From: Halichondria panicea | Taxonomy: Eukaryota; Porifera; Demospongiae; Suberitida; Halichondriidae | Assembly: GCF_963675165.1 (NCBI RefSeq) | Contig: NC_087378.1 | Location: 6,071,205 to 6,135,204 of the forward strand | Direction of reading: 5' to 3' | Length of the DNA stretch: 64,000 bases | Shown: positions 1 to 12,664 of the stretch, in pieces | How the letters are laid out: the number at the start of each line of letters is the position of its first letter | How positions within the stretch are numbered: position 1 is the first letter of the stretch | Notes under the pieces: model-generated | Told to the model about the DNA's origin: nothing | Seen by the model: the letters and a program-made list of their open reading frames with translations, nothing else | Database searches by the model: none | Program-made: the position numbers and the translations under genes

Positions 1-149
1 TAAATGTTCGCGGTTTTCGCTGATAAAGCATGTACCCCGAACATTTATAACCGCAAATTTTCGAGGCACTAAATTTTCAGATTTTTAGGTCAATCCTTGA
101 AAACCTCAAACATTTCGTGCCTCGAAAATAACCAGCTATACGTACGGTA
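1..149. mobile_element. TA-flanked miniature inverted-repeat element, cut by window start
   Basis: This is the right part of an element whose complete copy is at 24,020-24,198. It contains TAAATGTTCGCGG near the left and ends CTATACGTACGGTA at about 149. The ends match the CCGTATAG..CTATACGG family found several more times in this window. Confidence 0.6.
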
Positions 150-1969
150 TTAATCATTAACAGAAACATCAATCATCCTATTTGCTAGTCCCTCTGGCAT
201 ACATGTACATATAATTATTAACATCTGAACTAGCTGGTCAGTAACTCTGTACGTAGTAACCTACTTTATGCAAATAGTGTGATGTGTTGTGCTAAAGATC
301 CTTGTCTCATATGATATCAGCCCCCCGGCCTCTTACCATTTAAAGGCAGGTGGTAGCTACAGGTTAAGCCATGCCTCAACAGTGAAGTACAGCTGCATGT
401 GACCTGTGGTTGCCTCTGGGCAAATTTTACTGGAAGTCCATATACAGCCATGTATCATCAGTCAAACTTTTAGAGAATTGTTTATTAAATACCTCCATGC
501 ATGCATGACCTTTTTTCCCTGCAATACAATACAAAATGGCACATATTTTCAGTGTAAACTGACCATCAATATTAATTGGTTGGCATTCAAACTTTGTTGT
601 ATAACTTAAGTTATTAAGATACGTAACAGTATATCCTATAGCGTGATTGTTTTGAGAGACAGGGAAGCTAGTGAACCCTGACCTTTCTTTGATGCCATAT
701 TGTTTGTGGGGAGTTGGAGGACATTAGGTGAAAGTTGCAGGTGTGCGTTCTCATTGCTCCCATATAACACACATACAGTAATTGTGTCTACATTGAGGTG
801 CTTAGTTTCTGTATCCCACGTATATAGGGTGAGGTCGACAAATACATTGAACAGCTGTTGTGTGTTCCCATAGTTTCTGTATCCCATCTTGTTATTGCCC
901 ATAGTTTTCACATCCCATACATACAGGGTACAGAGTAGAGTTCATTGTCAGGGTTAGGTTTCCATAGCATTTGTTCAATATTATACAGATAGGGTATTGC
1001 TTTCCATGATATAGTGTTTGAAGATACGTTAAGACATTAGTTTATTGAAAATGTCAGTGTCTCCGCACAGTACAGTTACCATAACCCACTGGCTTTGTCA
1101 GCAAGAGTGATTCCTCACTTTAGAATCTAGGATGTAGCTGTATAATATAAACATGTACCAATAGTGAAGTACAGACTACTGCCTGTACACCCTACAGGCA
1201 TGCAGTTACCTTCAAACAATCTCTGTGTGTTATTGCCTGCAGCTTGAAGGTAGTACGTACATGTATTATATGTAGCATTACCAATTCAAAGTGTGCATGG
1301 TCCGATATTGTTGGATATCGCAACAATATCGATTCAATTTTGTTTGTTATGTGTGAAGCTTCTGGTTAAATCATGATGTTTCATATTCATTGACATAATT
1401 TATGATGTGTGTCCATATTCGCGATGATGTAGCCATTAAATTGTATGTATGTATTCATGATTGCTTAGTTCAAGATCAATCATAGTCCTAGTCTGTTGTG
1501 TCTCTTTGTTCTATCCGGTCCGTACCAGTCCATGCCGGATATGAAGTACAAACGTATATCGGTCGTTAACCATATAATGTTATTCATAGCTTTGAATCTA
1601 AGCACAAAATCTGTGACCCATAAAGTTTACAGGTGCTGTTGTATTGTGTAAAGTGCATTGGGGAGATTTAGCTGAGCTTAGGGATATTATTCATTGTAAT
1701 ATTGGTACGTGACCCATATAACCACTTCTTGTGCTGTGTACTGTGTACTGTACTTACTGTTATGTCTTTATGGGTCCATTATAATTATGTGCAACATGTG
1801 TAGTTATTGGTTGGGTCAATAACTAGGTAGGCTGTTTTGTGGAATCTGTTGCTGGATTAGAGCATATTGAATGGCTGAGGTCAGAGAGTGCAGTTACATA
1901 CACATTTGGTACGTAGATACATCAGTATGTTCTGATTGAGTCTCTGTATACTGTAGTGACATTTACGCA

Positions 1970-2147
1970 TACCGTATAGCTGGTAATTTTCGTGGGGCAA
2001 AATATTCGTGATTTTCGTGATTGAATACTGGACCGCGAATATTTTACCCACGAATGAAGCGACCTTGCCTACCTTTGCCTGCAGTGCAAGCAGCAACCAC
2101 GAAAACATTGCCCCCCCCCCCCGAAAAAAATTACCCACTATATGGTA
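1970..2147. mobile_element. Miniature inverted-repeat element in copy A
   Basis: The left end TACCGTATAGCTGGTAATTT and the right end AATTACCCACTATATGGTA are inverted copies flanked by TA. The interior has smaller inverted parts (TTTTCGTGG and CCACGAAAA) and a run of C. It is non-coding and likely mobilised by a TA-targeting transposase of the Tc1/mariner kind, an inference from the TA flank only. The copy B counterpart is at 26,008-26,175. Confidence 0.65.
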
Positions 2148-2280
2148 CAGAAACTCAATCAGTGTATATAGTTACATACATGTATATTGTATCGTACCTA
2201 TCTATCCACCTATTCATGCCATTCACAACCAGCTATTTCACTAGCCATTAATCAATTCACCTCTCCTCCCCAAACACACA

Positions 2281-2544
2281 CAAGATTACAAAAATTGGAG
2301 GAATTTCTCTAAAGCTGCTGACAAACAGGAGATAGAACAGTGCCTACTGAACGTGGAAGACAAATTCAGACCAGATGGACACCATCGCCCTAACATTGAT
2401 GTTTTCAAAGCCAAGAAAGCGCTGCAAAAACTACACTCTATAGCTGAATCCATATACGATGACTCCTACATATTGGGTGGTCTACTACCTTCCTGCAAGG
2501 GAAATTCCCTCCCCAGAGAACATCACGTTGTCGAAATACCGTGA
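2281..2544 (+). other. Unrecognised open frame, copy A (possible decayed exon)
   Basis: The frame is open from about 2,281 to a stop at 2,542-2,544 and encodes about 87 residues, including KAADKQEIEQ and FKAKKALQKLHSIAESIYD, which would form helices. A second open stretch continues in frame after the stop to about 2,739. A splice acceptor could lie at CACACACAAG just upstream. The copy B version (26,309-26,572) differs by several amino-acid changes, which suggests no strong constraint. I do not recognise the protein. It could be a fossil exon or chance. Confidence 0.25.
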
Positions 2545-5500
2545 CGGAGTTTGCAATCCAGAGAGGGGCCGGACCCTGAAAAAGATGATGTACACTTGTT
2601 TGTGAAAAGCAGAGAGGTCAAAGGTCGGTCAGAGAATAGATATCGTGCACAAGACAGTATTACTTTTTTGAGTAGCCAATCGATTAGTGTACATGTAGTT
2701 AGGGTGCATGTGGATTTTGTGGATTTTAATGATTTTTAATTATGCATAAGTAACGTTTTACTTGCAATTTTTATAGCTAAATAACTGTTTTTGTAGTGAA
2801 CTCCTACTATAGTCATGAGCCATGCTTCAAATTCTTTGATGCAGGTGGGCTTACTAATTCAATTTATTGAGTTTACTTATAAGTACAATGTACCATGTAG
2901 TATGTATGTTGTTTATTTAACCTAACAAGAAGAGCACTAGCATAAAGCACTAGCACTAGCATAAACGGCTGTACTATGACATCAGTCTTCTGCGTAATTA
3001 GCACGATAGCTAATGAAGTGTTAATAGTGTTGTTTTAAAAGAAAGTGTACGTACGTACATATTACTGTTTTATTTGCGTATGGATAAAGCTATAGTTGCG
3101 TGACCATCAATCTGCAAAATTAGGACACTAATCAATTCTGTCTACCTAGGCATGAACACTAATAGCCATATATACTAGGCTACGTATCTATGTGGGCGTA
3201 TACCCATGCAATGGAGCTCGTTATCCAATATGTACAAGACGCATAGTTACTTGTTTGTATCACACATTGGGACCCTAATAAAGCAGCGAGTTTGTTTAAC
3301 TATGATTACGATTGCTTTAGTAGGTTCCTATCACGCTCATAGATACATGTGGCTCTTATGCTGCAACTCGTGAATCTGGTATCCATGCCAACTGTACGTA
3401 TAATCGTGTTGTTTCTTGTCATATGTACCCTCATCTGTGTACACATATGCAAGCTACGTACATATATAGCCACCTTTAGAAGTGAAAACCTTCAATTTAT
3501 ATATATGAGCCTTGCATGGATTCTATGCAATAGCATAAAATTATACATATCTAATTACCTACATGTACGTATGTTGGATTCTAGGAATTTTAGAGCTATT
3601 CTATTGAATTCACACATAATACATCCTCTGAATAGTACATCTCATATGGTGTTGATAAATCACCATCCCATAGTATCTGGGCAGGATTACGTACTTTGTT
3701 TAGGTGAGAGTCAGGAAGAATGGGTCCGGCCCCACACTGACAGACAGACTGACTGGAGTCCAGGCATGTAGCCAGGTAGCTCATATAGTTCAACTGCTGT
3801 CTTCCTCTCTAGGAAACACTGACTGACTAAGTGTATCATATCTAGCATAGTTTGTTACTATTCTCCTCTTCAGGTCACTTGTGTGTGCATGATGTGATTC
3901 AACTACGTATGTTAGATGGATGTTGGGAACTATAATTAGCATGGTACTGGTATGCATTTTGTTTGCTGTTGCTATACTGTTTTATGTAAAGCACCAAGCA
4001 CAGTGCTGCCCCTGGTTTGCAGGCATTCCAGTACGACACTTTAATTGCTACAGCGTAGAACTGTCAGGCCTGTATATATGTCGTTGAGGTACTATGACGC
4101 ATGTGATATAATTATTCCTAGTCGCATCTCATTACAAAATCTTTACAGCCGTGTGTACAAGTGTACATTGCCATAATTGTTTCCTATTTTGCTATGTTAT
4201 GTTGACATTGATCATGTTACGTATGTTTGTGTATAGAGCATTAAATATGAAAAGACTTGATTGTTTACAGTGAATACCTTAATTAAAATCTTGTGGTATA
4301 ATTCGTGTCATGTTAGTCAAGCAATGTCTTTCTGAACACAATCCGACTATGCAATAATCTGTTTCTATGTTCTTAATATGCCATTTTCACAGAGGCATGT
4401 ACCTATGTACCAACTTAGTCACACTACAAAGTTTCCAGGAATTACTCTGTAACGCAATAAGCCAGCCATCCAAGAAATCGATTTCCATGTGAGGTCGGAA
4501 GTGATGAGTTATCATACAATAGGTACCATACTTCGTACCTGGAATGATTGGAAGCTTTCCTATAACATAACTGTTTAGGTAGCAAGAAGAGTAGTAATTC
4601 AAATTTATCCAACATCATCATGGTTGCACCATAATTATCTGTTCTCTGCATTGCATTATCTGTCCTTATTCATGTACTCCTGATCAAGCGTATGGTGTTT
4701 CAAAATCTGTCTACCTGGTGTTTTGAACGCCTAGACTTAGTGTCCAATTTGAAATCTGAGTAGTAATTTGGAATAAGTAATTGTGCAGCTATATCCTGTG
4801 TACTGCTAGTCCCACCACCCCCTTCACATTCACTCACACTTTGGTGATATATGAATAGAGGTGTTGTTTTGCCTTGTATTACCATAAAAGTGATTCTGTT
4901 TTAGCAGTAGCTGTGGCATGGAATGATGTGTTGCTTTGGTATTCTACTTCCTCTGGTTGATTAACTCATTTGATTTCAACAAACACACGTACTCCACCAA
5001 GTCTAACGTGACTCAATATGTTGGCATGATATATTCAATAATATATACAAACAAACGAGGATCACATTTCAGTTTAATAGTAAATCTGTACGAATCTATG
5101 ATGTCTATCACCTACAGAGATCAGATCTAGTTTTACCGTTTGCCGCGGATATATTTCTTTTCGTCGTCATTACCATGGATGCATTTCCGTCGTTATTATC
5201 ATGTCTGTGCTTGGAAGAGGGGGTGGGCATAGCTAGACAGAAACATTACCCACCTTGTAAATAACTGTATCAGCTCGGCTTTTAAGTGAATGGGAGCTTT
5301 ATTGTATTACGGTGTCAATGCACACACTTGAGGTTCAATTATCATATAGGGTGTGTGTTTAGTGTGTAGCATAAAAATATTGTGATTAAAGGAATAATCA
5401 AAGGGTGGGAGAAAGTGTATATTTATGTAGGAAATCAGTGTTTTCCTGCGACCAGTAGGCATGTCTCTTACTGGTATGACAATAACAACTGCCTAACTGT

Positions 5501-6080
5501 CTCCTGTCGGGAAATGTTGTGTGCATGATCAACCCTCACTGTTTGCGACGATGATCGATGAAGGAAGGAAACTGGATCACGAATAAATTAAATATGTTTA
5601 TGAAATAATAACAGGCATGAAAGTGGCCAATTTAAAGAGACACAATATCCCTTTTAATTCATTAATGGTCCGTTGATTTTCTTTAGGCCTTGGTATGTAA
5701 TTTGTAAGTGTGCCATAACAACTTTACTCAGGTGGCGCTGATTATACGGCCAAGTGACCTCTTGCACGAGAAAGATCCCTTCCACCGTGGTTCATCGAGC
5801 TTGTATTCATGTTGGCCTCGTGGGGGTGGGAATGGTTTAATAAGATCATTCATTCACATCCTGGATGTGTCATGTGCCTGCATGTGCATGTGTGTGTACG
5901 TGCAGGCAAGTGGGTGCAAGTGTTTGATTGAAATGAAATATGTATTGTAATCGACTGTTTTGAATAGAATCCATCAAATTGTAGATTGTTGATGCAATTT
6001 GGGAATGCCATTTCTGTTTGCGTGTACTTGTGTATTGAGTGTGGGTGTAGGTGTTTGCATACATGGTTATGTATATAACT

Positions 6081-6107
6081 GTGTGTGTGTGTGTGTGTGT
6101 GTGTGCT
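6081..6107. repeat. GT microsatellite, copy A
   Basis: An uninterrupted (GT)n run inside a longer GT-rich tract (about 5,880-6,190). Long open frames on both strands here (Cys/Val-rich on plus, His/Thr-rich on minus) are by-products of the repeat. Confidence 0.9.
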
Positions 6108-9100
6108 GTGTGTTTATGGGTGTGTTTTGCGTGTGTAGCAGCCTGTGTGCATGTGGGTATGTGTGCTTGTGTGTATTCTTGTGTGCTTGTGTGCCTCTGT
6201 TTTCCTTTTTTTTCCTGCCACCCTGGTCTGTTTTGGGGGATTAAAAGTCTGTGAAACATAAGATCAACTTGGTGTGGCCTAGCAAAGATTATGTTATGTG
6301 CTCCACCTTAAGAGACATATGATCCACGTGTGTTGATATCAATGCAATTTAGGAGAGATACGTACGTACTTTTATGTGATGATTAGTCATAATCATTTTG
6401 TGAGGGCATGCTAGTCCACGAAGGAATGATTGTTTTCGTTTTTGCATTTTTTTAGTATTCATGTAATTTGCGGTATGATAGTTTGTCATAATTATCTCAG
6501 TTTATTGCACCACCCAAACCTACACTTTGACAGTTTGTTGTTCACTGTTTTGTGCCCACTTTAAGTTGGTGTACCCACTGACACAATTTGTTCAACTTAA
6601 TAATGGATTAAACCTCCAGGGAATTTTTGGCAAACCTTAAAATGTTACACTTACTTACATTATTTGGAAGATTTAGCATTGACCATCTCTTTAACCACAG
6701 TTACTACCGGTAGAGCGTTTTTAACAGTCATAATTTGTACTGAACTTGCTATGAACAACAAATGTAATTGCATGTTTATAACAGATATGTGATCAGCGAT
6801 TAGCACTGCGACGTCAGTCTGTTAACCTGAAAAACATGCCAAATAATAGTATTGCATAGACTTCTCGGCAGGCTATTATTTGAATATCGAGAAGAGGCAC
6901 GCTTACTGAAGAATGCTAGGATTTTGATTATCATTGTACGTGCAGATAGTAGCCTAAGGCAGTGATGACATGTGCACATGTTGTAAAACATGTTTTTGTG
7001 GGTACATTTTGTTGGGTTCTGTGTACAAATAGCTCACAACATGAGCTTGAATACTTGCACACTCTTGTGTACGTTACCTCATCACTATTGGTACACTCAT
7101 GAAGTGATGTTGTTTATCTCTTGACGACAGAAGTATGTCCATAACTCGCTCAGTTCAAAGACCTTGTTTTGGTAAAAAATGCAATTTATTCATTTCGAGT
7201 GACAATTTTGTAGACAAACATTGCATTATCGATTCTTGCTGAAATAGACATGTTTTACTGTGATAATCCCACCGCCATTGTGAATGAGCTAATTGATCAT
7301 CTCACTATTACATGCAATTTTCTTCTTGTCATACAGATTTAGAGACTATAGTTGATCTGATGGTCTTGTAATGTGCATTGTGTAAATCATATAGATGTGC
7401 AGCTAATCAAGTACACAAACTGAGTGACATTTTTGCAGTGATGAGAGACTAACTAGCCTACAAGCTTACCCTCTTTGTGTGAAACATATCTGCTTTATAC
7501 ACCGACATCTTAGTAAGTACAGGCACGTACGTTGGATGGATGATTACCCATGGGTTGCTATTGAATCAGCTAAACTCTATTGTCCATGCAACTGGTTTGT
7601 ACGCTCCCACTAATAGCATACGAGTATAATAGTAGTTGTTATTTCTGCTCCGTTAGCTAATGTTGTCTTATGTTTTCTCTCGTGTTTGTTTCTATATTGG
7701 AGCATAAGAAAATATTGTGAGCGTTTCTATTAGTTAGCCTTGAGTCGGTTTGCTAACCTGTTGCCATGGCATTGCATAGGAATTAGAGAGGAGAAGATCT
7801 CTGCATAGCGAAACCTCTTTACTTCAATGCATGTACATAATTATATATATAATTATGTTAAATATGAACTTACACCAGTCATATAATTATATTACTGTCT
7901 AGGTTTGCTGTACTCGATGAATGCATGTGAACGCATTAAAGAGCAGGAAGCAAATAGGCCAATAATTTAACCACAAGGTCACATATAAACACAATATAGA
8001 TCACCAGCTATAGCTATATAGTTCCTTTTTAGGAAATGTGTACTATATTGTCTTCACAAAGAAGTCAAAGTATCGTTAGTAGCCCATCGATATAACCATG
8101 TAGGAATAAAACAGTCACTGTGTTATCTTATGCTGTATATAGCCATGTGTAACCGTATATTCACAAACAATACTCAGCATGCTTGTTTAACTTAAGAAAA
8201 TTAAGCTTAGGTACACATTCGGTACTGTCTTGTCTCATAGCCTAGCACTCAAAACCTACATTATAACTGTTCGATTCATTACCCAATGTAATCATTCAAT
8301 TATGGGGTATGCAATCCTTTTAGTGACTCATTTTACTATTGTAGAGAGCTCGAGACAGGTGCGGAGTCAATTAGTATCACTATACAAGACTAGTGTCCTT
8401 CAGTACAACACTGTGAGCATTGTGCACATAATAATGAATGTTAATAACATTCATGCGTCTCACTGGTAGTCTAGGTGCATGCATTACTCGGTATTCATGA
8501 AGGCAGGTTAATGCACTGTTCCTGCCATAGCATCCTCTTTCTAAAACAGGTGCCCAAACAATCCAAAAAGAAACCATACTTTTAACTGTACTCTTGTACT
8601 CTGAGGTCATACACACAGTTTTACCATCTAGTTTTACGTAAGTTTTGAGTTTCTTGTGTGGAAGTAATGGTATATATAGATCCCTGCACATTTTTAGAAT
8701 CAGTGGAAGCTAGAACTTAGGTATATGATTGACTCTGGGTGGCGAGCAGAATATTGGCACCTCCCCATAGTTAAGATGTTGCTCAAACCCTCTCACATAT
8801 ATACCACCTTTGTAATGCCCATGCACAAAGGGATGGTCCATTAGTTGATAAGAGCAACACACATGCGGAAACCCACACCATCTGAATGTATAATGTGTAC
8901 ACACGCCGTATGAGGAAAAAACACATCTTGATCGTCCATAACAACTGCAATCTGCCAAAAATTTTTGTCTAAGTGTATCACCAAGGTGACGTAATTGCTG
9001 ATTTGGTTGTTCTTTTGAGTGTTGTGTCAGTTACTAAGTTTGTTCACGTAGTCAGCCAAACATTAATTTATGTATTTATAAATCGGTCGCATCCGCTTTA

Positions 9101-9612
9101 GATCTACTTAGTGTTTACTAATTTTGGAGAAATGCATGTAGAGCCAATTAAACGTCACTAAATAGATTAGCAATTTCACGTCACTAAGGAGTATAGGTGC
9201 ATGGTTTGTTTAATCAGGGCCAAAGAGTTTATTTGAAGTATCAAACTTAGACAGATATCTCTCATCATAACTTAATAACTATGCCCTTGGAAACTTTAAA
9301 TGTGCAAATGCATGATGATGTAACATTGGACTACACTGCTCACAAGACTATCAGATCTTAGAAAAGTCGATGATTCTGACTGCACATTTACGTAATAATG
9401 TTTCTATCTGTTTCTCTATTGATAATAATTTATGTCAAACATTGTTGTAAACACCCTTAGTGTATAGCAGGCTATGGACATGCCTCTGAGTAACTTAAAT
9501 TAAATTACTAGCAGCAGGAGTAGATGAATTACCTATAGTCTTTTTAATGTGCCATTTTTAAACGTTTCAAATCACATTACAAACACACAAACAGGTGAAA
9601 AGTAAACAATTA

Positions 9613-10599
9613 TTACAGAGTTGCAATGAGAGAATTCATGTGATTATGATGATGTGTGCGAGTGCTCAATACTGACAGAATAAGTTCGTGATGACTGAGG
9701 TCTGTAGCCTTCTCGAATGAGTTAGTGAGTGCATTAGTGTTCGCTTTGTGTCCAATCAGTACTAGGACCACTTCGATGTTGTTGAAATATGTGGCCACAT
9801 GTAGAGGAGTCCAGCCATTCTTGTCTCGAGTTTCAGTCGATATCAGATGCGATGCACATACAAGTTCTGTTAATTTTGCATAGTTCTTTGTAGCTGCTAG
9901 ATGCAGTAGTGAGCAATATGGAGTATTGTTCTTTAGGAAAGTGTTCAAAGAGTGACATTCATTGTGCTTTCTGTAGTAGTCTTGAACGAGCTGGATCACA
10001 GAATCTTCACTTTCAATCGATGAATCAGTTGTGGATGATTTAGTCACTTGATTTTCCAATTCTCTTCTGAAGCGTGTCAAGTTAGCATCTAGTAGTAGCC
10101 TTGCCATTTCAATGTTCTCAGCGAGATCGATAGGTATCTCCCCAGCCATGTTCTCTGAGTGCAACATTGTGTCAATATCTTTGCAAGAGCAGATTATCAA
10201 CTCGGCTGCTTCGTAATCGTCCATTGCAGCTGCAACATGGAGTACGTTCCAGTCTTCTGGATCACGAACTGAGACATCTGCTCCAGCATTAATTAGCATT
10301 TGCAGGGAGTTGAGCTGCCCTTCGAAAATGGCTCTCATGACTGGAGGAAGGCCACTGGGTTCTTTCTCATTCATAGCCTCAGGCCCAAAGTCTTTCACCA
10401 ATTGCTTGATTTCTTTTAGATCTCCATTAGTGACTGCTTGCTGGATTAACACTCCTAGAGGAAAGTGTACTCCTTTCTTGGTCTTCTTTTCTTCGACTGG
10501 GACCAGTGACTCAGATGTTGAGAGAACTGGGAGGCTCATTCTCCTCTTGTTTAGCCTTTCAAGGCTAATTCTTCTTGTCTTTGAGTCATTGGAAGACAT
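9613..10599 (-). CDS. MYPT-like ankyrin-repeat protein, gene A1
   Basis: 328 codons in one exon. Residues 42-46 (KGVHF) fit the RVxF motif with which protein phosphatase 1 (PP1) regulators dock on the catalytic subunit. As in the MYPT family (PPP1R12/PPP1R16), this motif is followed directly by ankyrin repeats, at about 47-75, 83-112, 117-149 and 150-170. After a linker of about 55 residues come two or three more (227-257, 262-292, 295-310). NMAGEIPIDLAE and NGWTPLHVAT are typical repeat cores. The N terminus is basic, with two RRxS sites (RRIS 9-12, RRMS 19-22) that fit basophilic kinases such as PKA. MYPT proteins are about 1,000 residues; this lacks their long C-terminal part. The likely role is a small PP1-binding scaffold or inhibitor in the cytosol, by inference. 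A TATA box lies 64-71 bp upstream of the ATG. Confidence 0.85.
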   Translation of the reverse strand: MSSNDSKTRRISLERLNKRRMSLPVLSTSESLVPVEEKKTKKGVHFPLGVLIQQAVTNGDLKEIKQLVKDFGPEAMNEKEPSGLPPVMRAIFEGQLNSLQMLINAGADVSVRDPEDWNVLHVAAAMDDYEAAELIICSCKDIDTMLHSENMAGEIPIDLAENIEMARLLLDANLTRFRRELENQVTKSSTTDSSIESEDSVIQLVQDYYRKHNECHSLNTFLKNNTPYCSLLHLAATKNYAKLTELVCASHLISTETRDKNGWTPLHVATYFNNIEVVLVLIGHKANTNALTNSFEKATDLSHHELILSVLSTRTHHHNHMNSLIATL

Positions 10600-10662
10600 T
10601 AGTTTGGCTTTTTCTGTTTTCAGAATTGTTGTTCAGATGTGTTGACTGCAGCGAAAGAGCCC

Positions 10663-10670
10663 TTTTTATA
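10663..10670 (-). promoter_or_regulatory. TATA box of ankyrin gene A1
   Basis: TATAAAAA on the minus strand, 64-71 bp upstream of the ATG. The block TATA, then AGAGCC on the plus side, is kept in all four ankyrin genes, consistent with a transcription start about 30 bp downstream and a short leader. Confidence 0.6.
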
Positions 10671-10866
10671 ATTGCAGTGGTCAGGAAGTAGACTCGCTAA
10701 CCACTCCCATATTTTCCAGAAGCACTAATTAACTAATAATTATTGGTTTTCTTGTACATAATTATAGTACTTCTTCTAGCCGAGTTTTTAGTGTCTGTAG
10801 GGCCTAAGCTTAAAACTTTATTTTTCAGTTGGGTTTTATTTTCGCCAATTTTGCTCAAAAGCGGAA

Positions 10867-11035
10867 GATACAATGCTGTTAATTAAGCTAGCCTAGTTAG
10901 TCTCACGGACCCGACCCTGAAATATAGGCTGGTCTACGAGACTAGAGCTAGCCTCGATACCTGAGCGGCTTGTCAGTCTAGAGGTTAACACAAAGCTAGC
11001 TGGTCTCGAGGACATACAGAACTAAACTCAGCAAG
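10867..11035. mobile_element. Copy A-specific insert with hairpin-family remnants
   Basis: Copy B reads straight through GCGGAAGAGAGAAGG here; copy A has about 170 bp in between. The insert contains TAGTCTC..GAGACTA (10,898-10,944) and TAGCCTCGA..TAGAGGTTA (10,950-10,987), both related to the short palindromic family described at 51,156. The ends share only AAGA, so a deletion in copy B is equally possible. Confidence 0.5.
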
Positions 11036-11612
11036 AAAGAGAAGGTAGCAATTAATGACCTTAATCAAGTTAACTATATAAGGTCAAGTGCTTCCCACCT
11101 CCTCTGAGTCTCATGCCAGGATATGTACTTTGCACTGAATCTGCACTGTCAGTTAACCTTAGGTAATAATTATGACCTAAACGATTTTCTCTCTGTTACA
11201 GTTTAATACGGAGTATTAAAGAAAAAAAGGATGAAGTAAATTGTCATAATAATATTATAATTATTAGTGGCTAAGGTTAATTGTGTCCTCCCTTCTCTGC
11301 TGCACTGACACCATAGATACTTAGATACTAGCGTCTATGCTGCTACATTACAAAACTAGCTGATCAACACATCTACTTTGTCAATATATGCCAGGCAAAA
11401 CAATTAAACCATTATGATTAAACCAACCACAATAATTATGGCTTTCAGGCTTTCAGCACTAGCAGGCCGTAAGGCTATGAGTATGCCTCTGAATAACCTT
11501 CAAATACTCAATTAAACTATTGGTAGCTTATAGTCTCACCATTCTTCATTTGTATGAAATCACATTGTACAAACACAAAGAAACACACAAACAGGTGAAA
11601 AATAAATAATTA

Positions 11613-12590
11613 TTACTGAGTTGCAATGAGAGAATTCATGTGATTATGAGGAAGTGTGCGAGTGCTCAATACTGACAGAATAAGTTCGTGATGACTGAGG
11701 TCAGTAGCTTTCTCGAATGAGTTAGTGAGTGCATTAGTGTTCGCTTTGTGTCCAATCAGTACTAGGACCACTTCGATGTTGTTGAAATATGTGGCCACAT
11801 GTAGAGGAGTCCAGCCATTCTTGTCTCGAGTTTCAGTCGATATCAGATGCGATGCACATACAAGTTCTGTTAATTTTGCATAGTTCTTTGTAGCTGCTAG
11901 ATGCAGTAGTGAGCAATATGGAGTATTGTTCTTTAAGAAAGTGTTCAAAGAGTGACATTCATTGTGCTTTCTGTAGTAGTCTTGAACGAGCTGGATCACA
12001 GAATCTTCACTTTCAATCGATGAATCAGTTGTAGATGATTTGGTCACTTGATTTTCCAATTCTCTTTTGAAGTGTGTCAAGTTAGCATCTAGTAGTAGCC
12101 TTGCCATTTCAATGTTCTCAGCGAGATCGATAGGTCTCTCCCCAGCCATGTTCTCTGAGTGCAACATTGTGTCAATATCTTTGCAAGAGCAGATTATCAG
12201 CTCGGCTGCTTTGTAATCGTCCATTGCAGCTGCCACATGGAGTACGTTCCAGTCTTCTAGATCACGGACTGAGACATCTGCTCCAGCATTAATTAGCATT
12301 TGCAGGGAGTCGAGCTGCCCTTCGAAAATGGCTCTCATGACTGGAGGAAGGCCACTGGGTTCTTTCTCATTCATAGCCTCAGGCCCAAAGTCTTTCACCA
12401 ATTGCTTAATTTCTTTTAGATCTCCATTAGTGACTGCTTGCTGCATTAACACTCCTAGAGGAAAGTGTACTCCTTTTTTGGTCTTGACTGGGACCAGTGA
12501 CTCAGATGTTGGGAGAACTGGGAGGCTCATTCTCCTCTTGTTCAGCCTTTCAAGGCTAATTCTTCTTGTCTTTGAGTTAGTGGAAGACAT
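11613..12590 (-). CDS. MYPT-like ankyrin-repeat protein, gene A2
   Basis: Tandem neighbour of A1, same strand, about 1 kb upstream. The frame opens at an ATG at 12,605, but the ATG at 12,590 matches the start of the other three copies (MSS-SKTRRISLERL) and is preferred. Compared with A1 it lacks three residues before the PP1-binding motif (VKTKKGVHF). It ends LPHNHMNSLIATQ and carries Lys for Glu in DDYKAAEL. All ankyrin cores and both RRxS sites are kept, and there is no frameshift. It pairs most closely with B2 (both end in Gln after SLI-T). The upstream flank beyond the TATA box differs from the other three copies: the duplication ends exactly there. Confidence 0.85.
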   Translation of the reverse strand: MSSTNSKTRRISLERLNKRRMSLPVLPTSESLVPVKTKKGVHFPLGVLMQQAVTNGDLKEIKQLVKDFGPEAMNEKEPSGLPPVMRAIFEGQLDSLQMLINAGADVSVRDLEDWNVLHVAAAMDDYKAAELIICSCKDIDTMLHSENMAGERPIDLAENIEMARLLLDANLTHFKRELENQVTKSSTTDSSIESEDSVIQLVQDYYRKHNECHSLNTFLKNNTPYCSLLHLAATKNYAKLTELVCASHLISTETRDKNGWTPLHVATYFNNIEVVLVLIGHKANTNALTNSFEKATDLSHHELILSVLSTRTLPHNHMNSLIATQ

Positions 12591-12656
12591 TTTAACTAAT
12601 TTCACTTTTCTGTTTTTAGAATTGTTGTTCAGATGTTTGCTGCAGCTAAAGAGCCG

Positions 12657-12664
12657 TTTTTATA
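12657..12664 (-). promoter_or_regulatory. TATA box of ankyrin gene A2; duplication border
   Basis: TATAAAAA on the minus strand, 67 bp upstream of the ATG at 12,590. This is the last block shared with copy B. Immediately upstream the sequence becomes unrelated to the other three promoters. Confidence 0.6.

Larger units (their letters stand above)
1..12664. repeat. Segmental duplication, copy A
   Basis: Base 1 matches base 24,050, and the two copies stay collinear up to the TATA box of the second ankyrin gene (12,664 here, 37,080 in copy B). By eye they are about 95% identical, with many small indels. The left border lies outside the window. Apart from the two ankyrin genes at the right end, 150-9,600 holds no gene I recognise: short open frames there change between copies or are broken. 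It contains two miniature inverted-repeat elements, a GT microsatellite and scattered ACGTACGT-type low-complexity sequence. Copy A has about 80 bp near 3,094-3,173 and about 170 bp near 10,867-11,035 that copy B lacks. Confidence 0.95.

Noticed and set aside
5870-6259. Long open frames on both strands rich in Cys/Val or His/Thr
   Set aside because: They are translations of a GT microsatellite tract; the copy B versions differ in length and frame.
8380-8691. 103-codon minus-strand open frame with some protein-like composition
   Set aside because: The copy B counterpart carries indels that break the frame, so it is not conserved.
8710-8958. 82-codon minus-strand open frame, also in copy B
   Set aside because: Indels between copies change the frame ends and part of the peptide; there are no domain features or splice partners.
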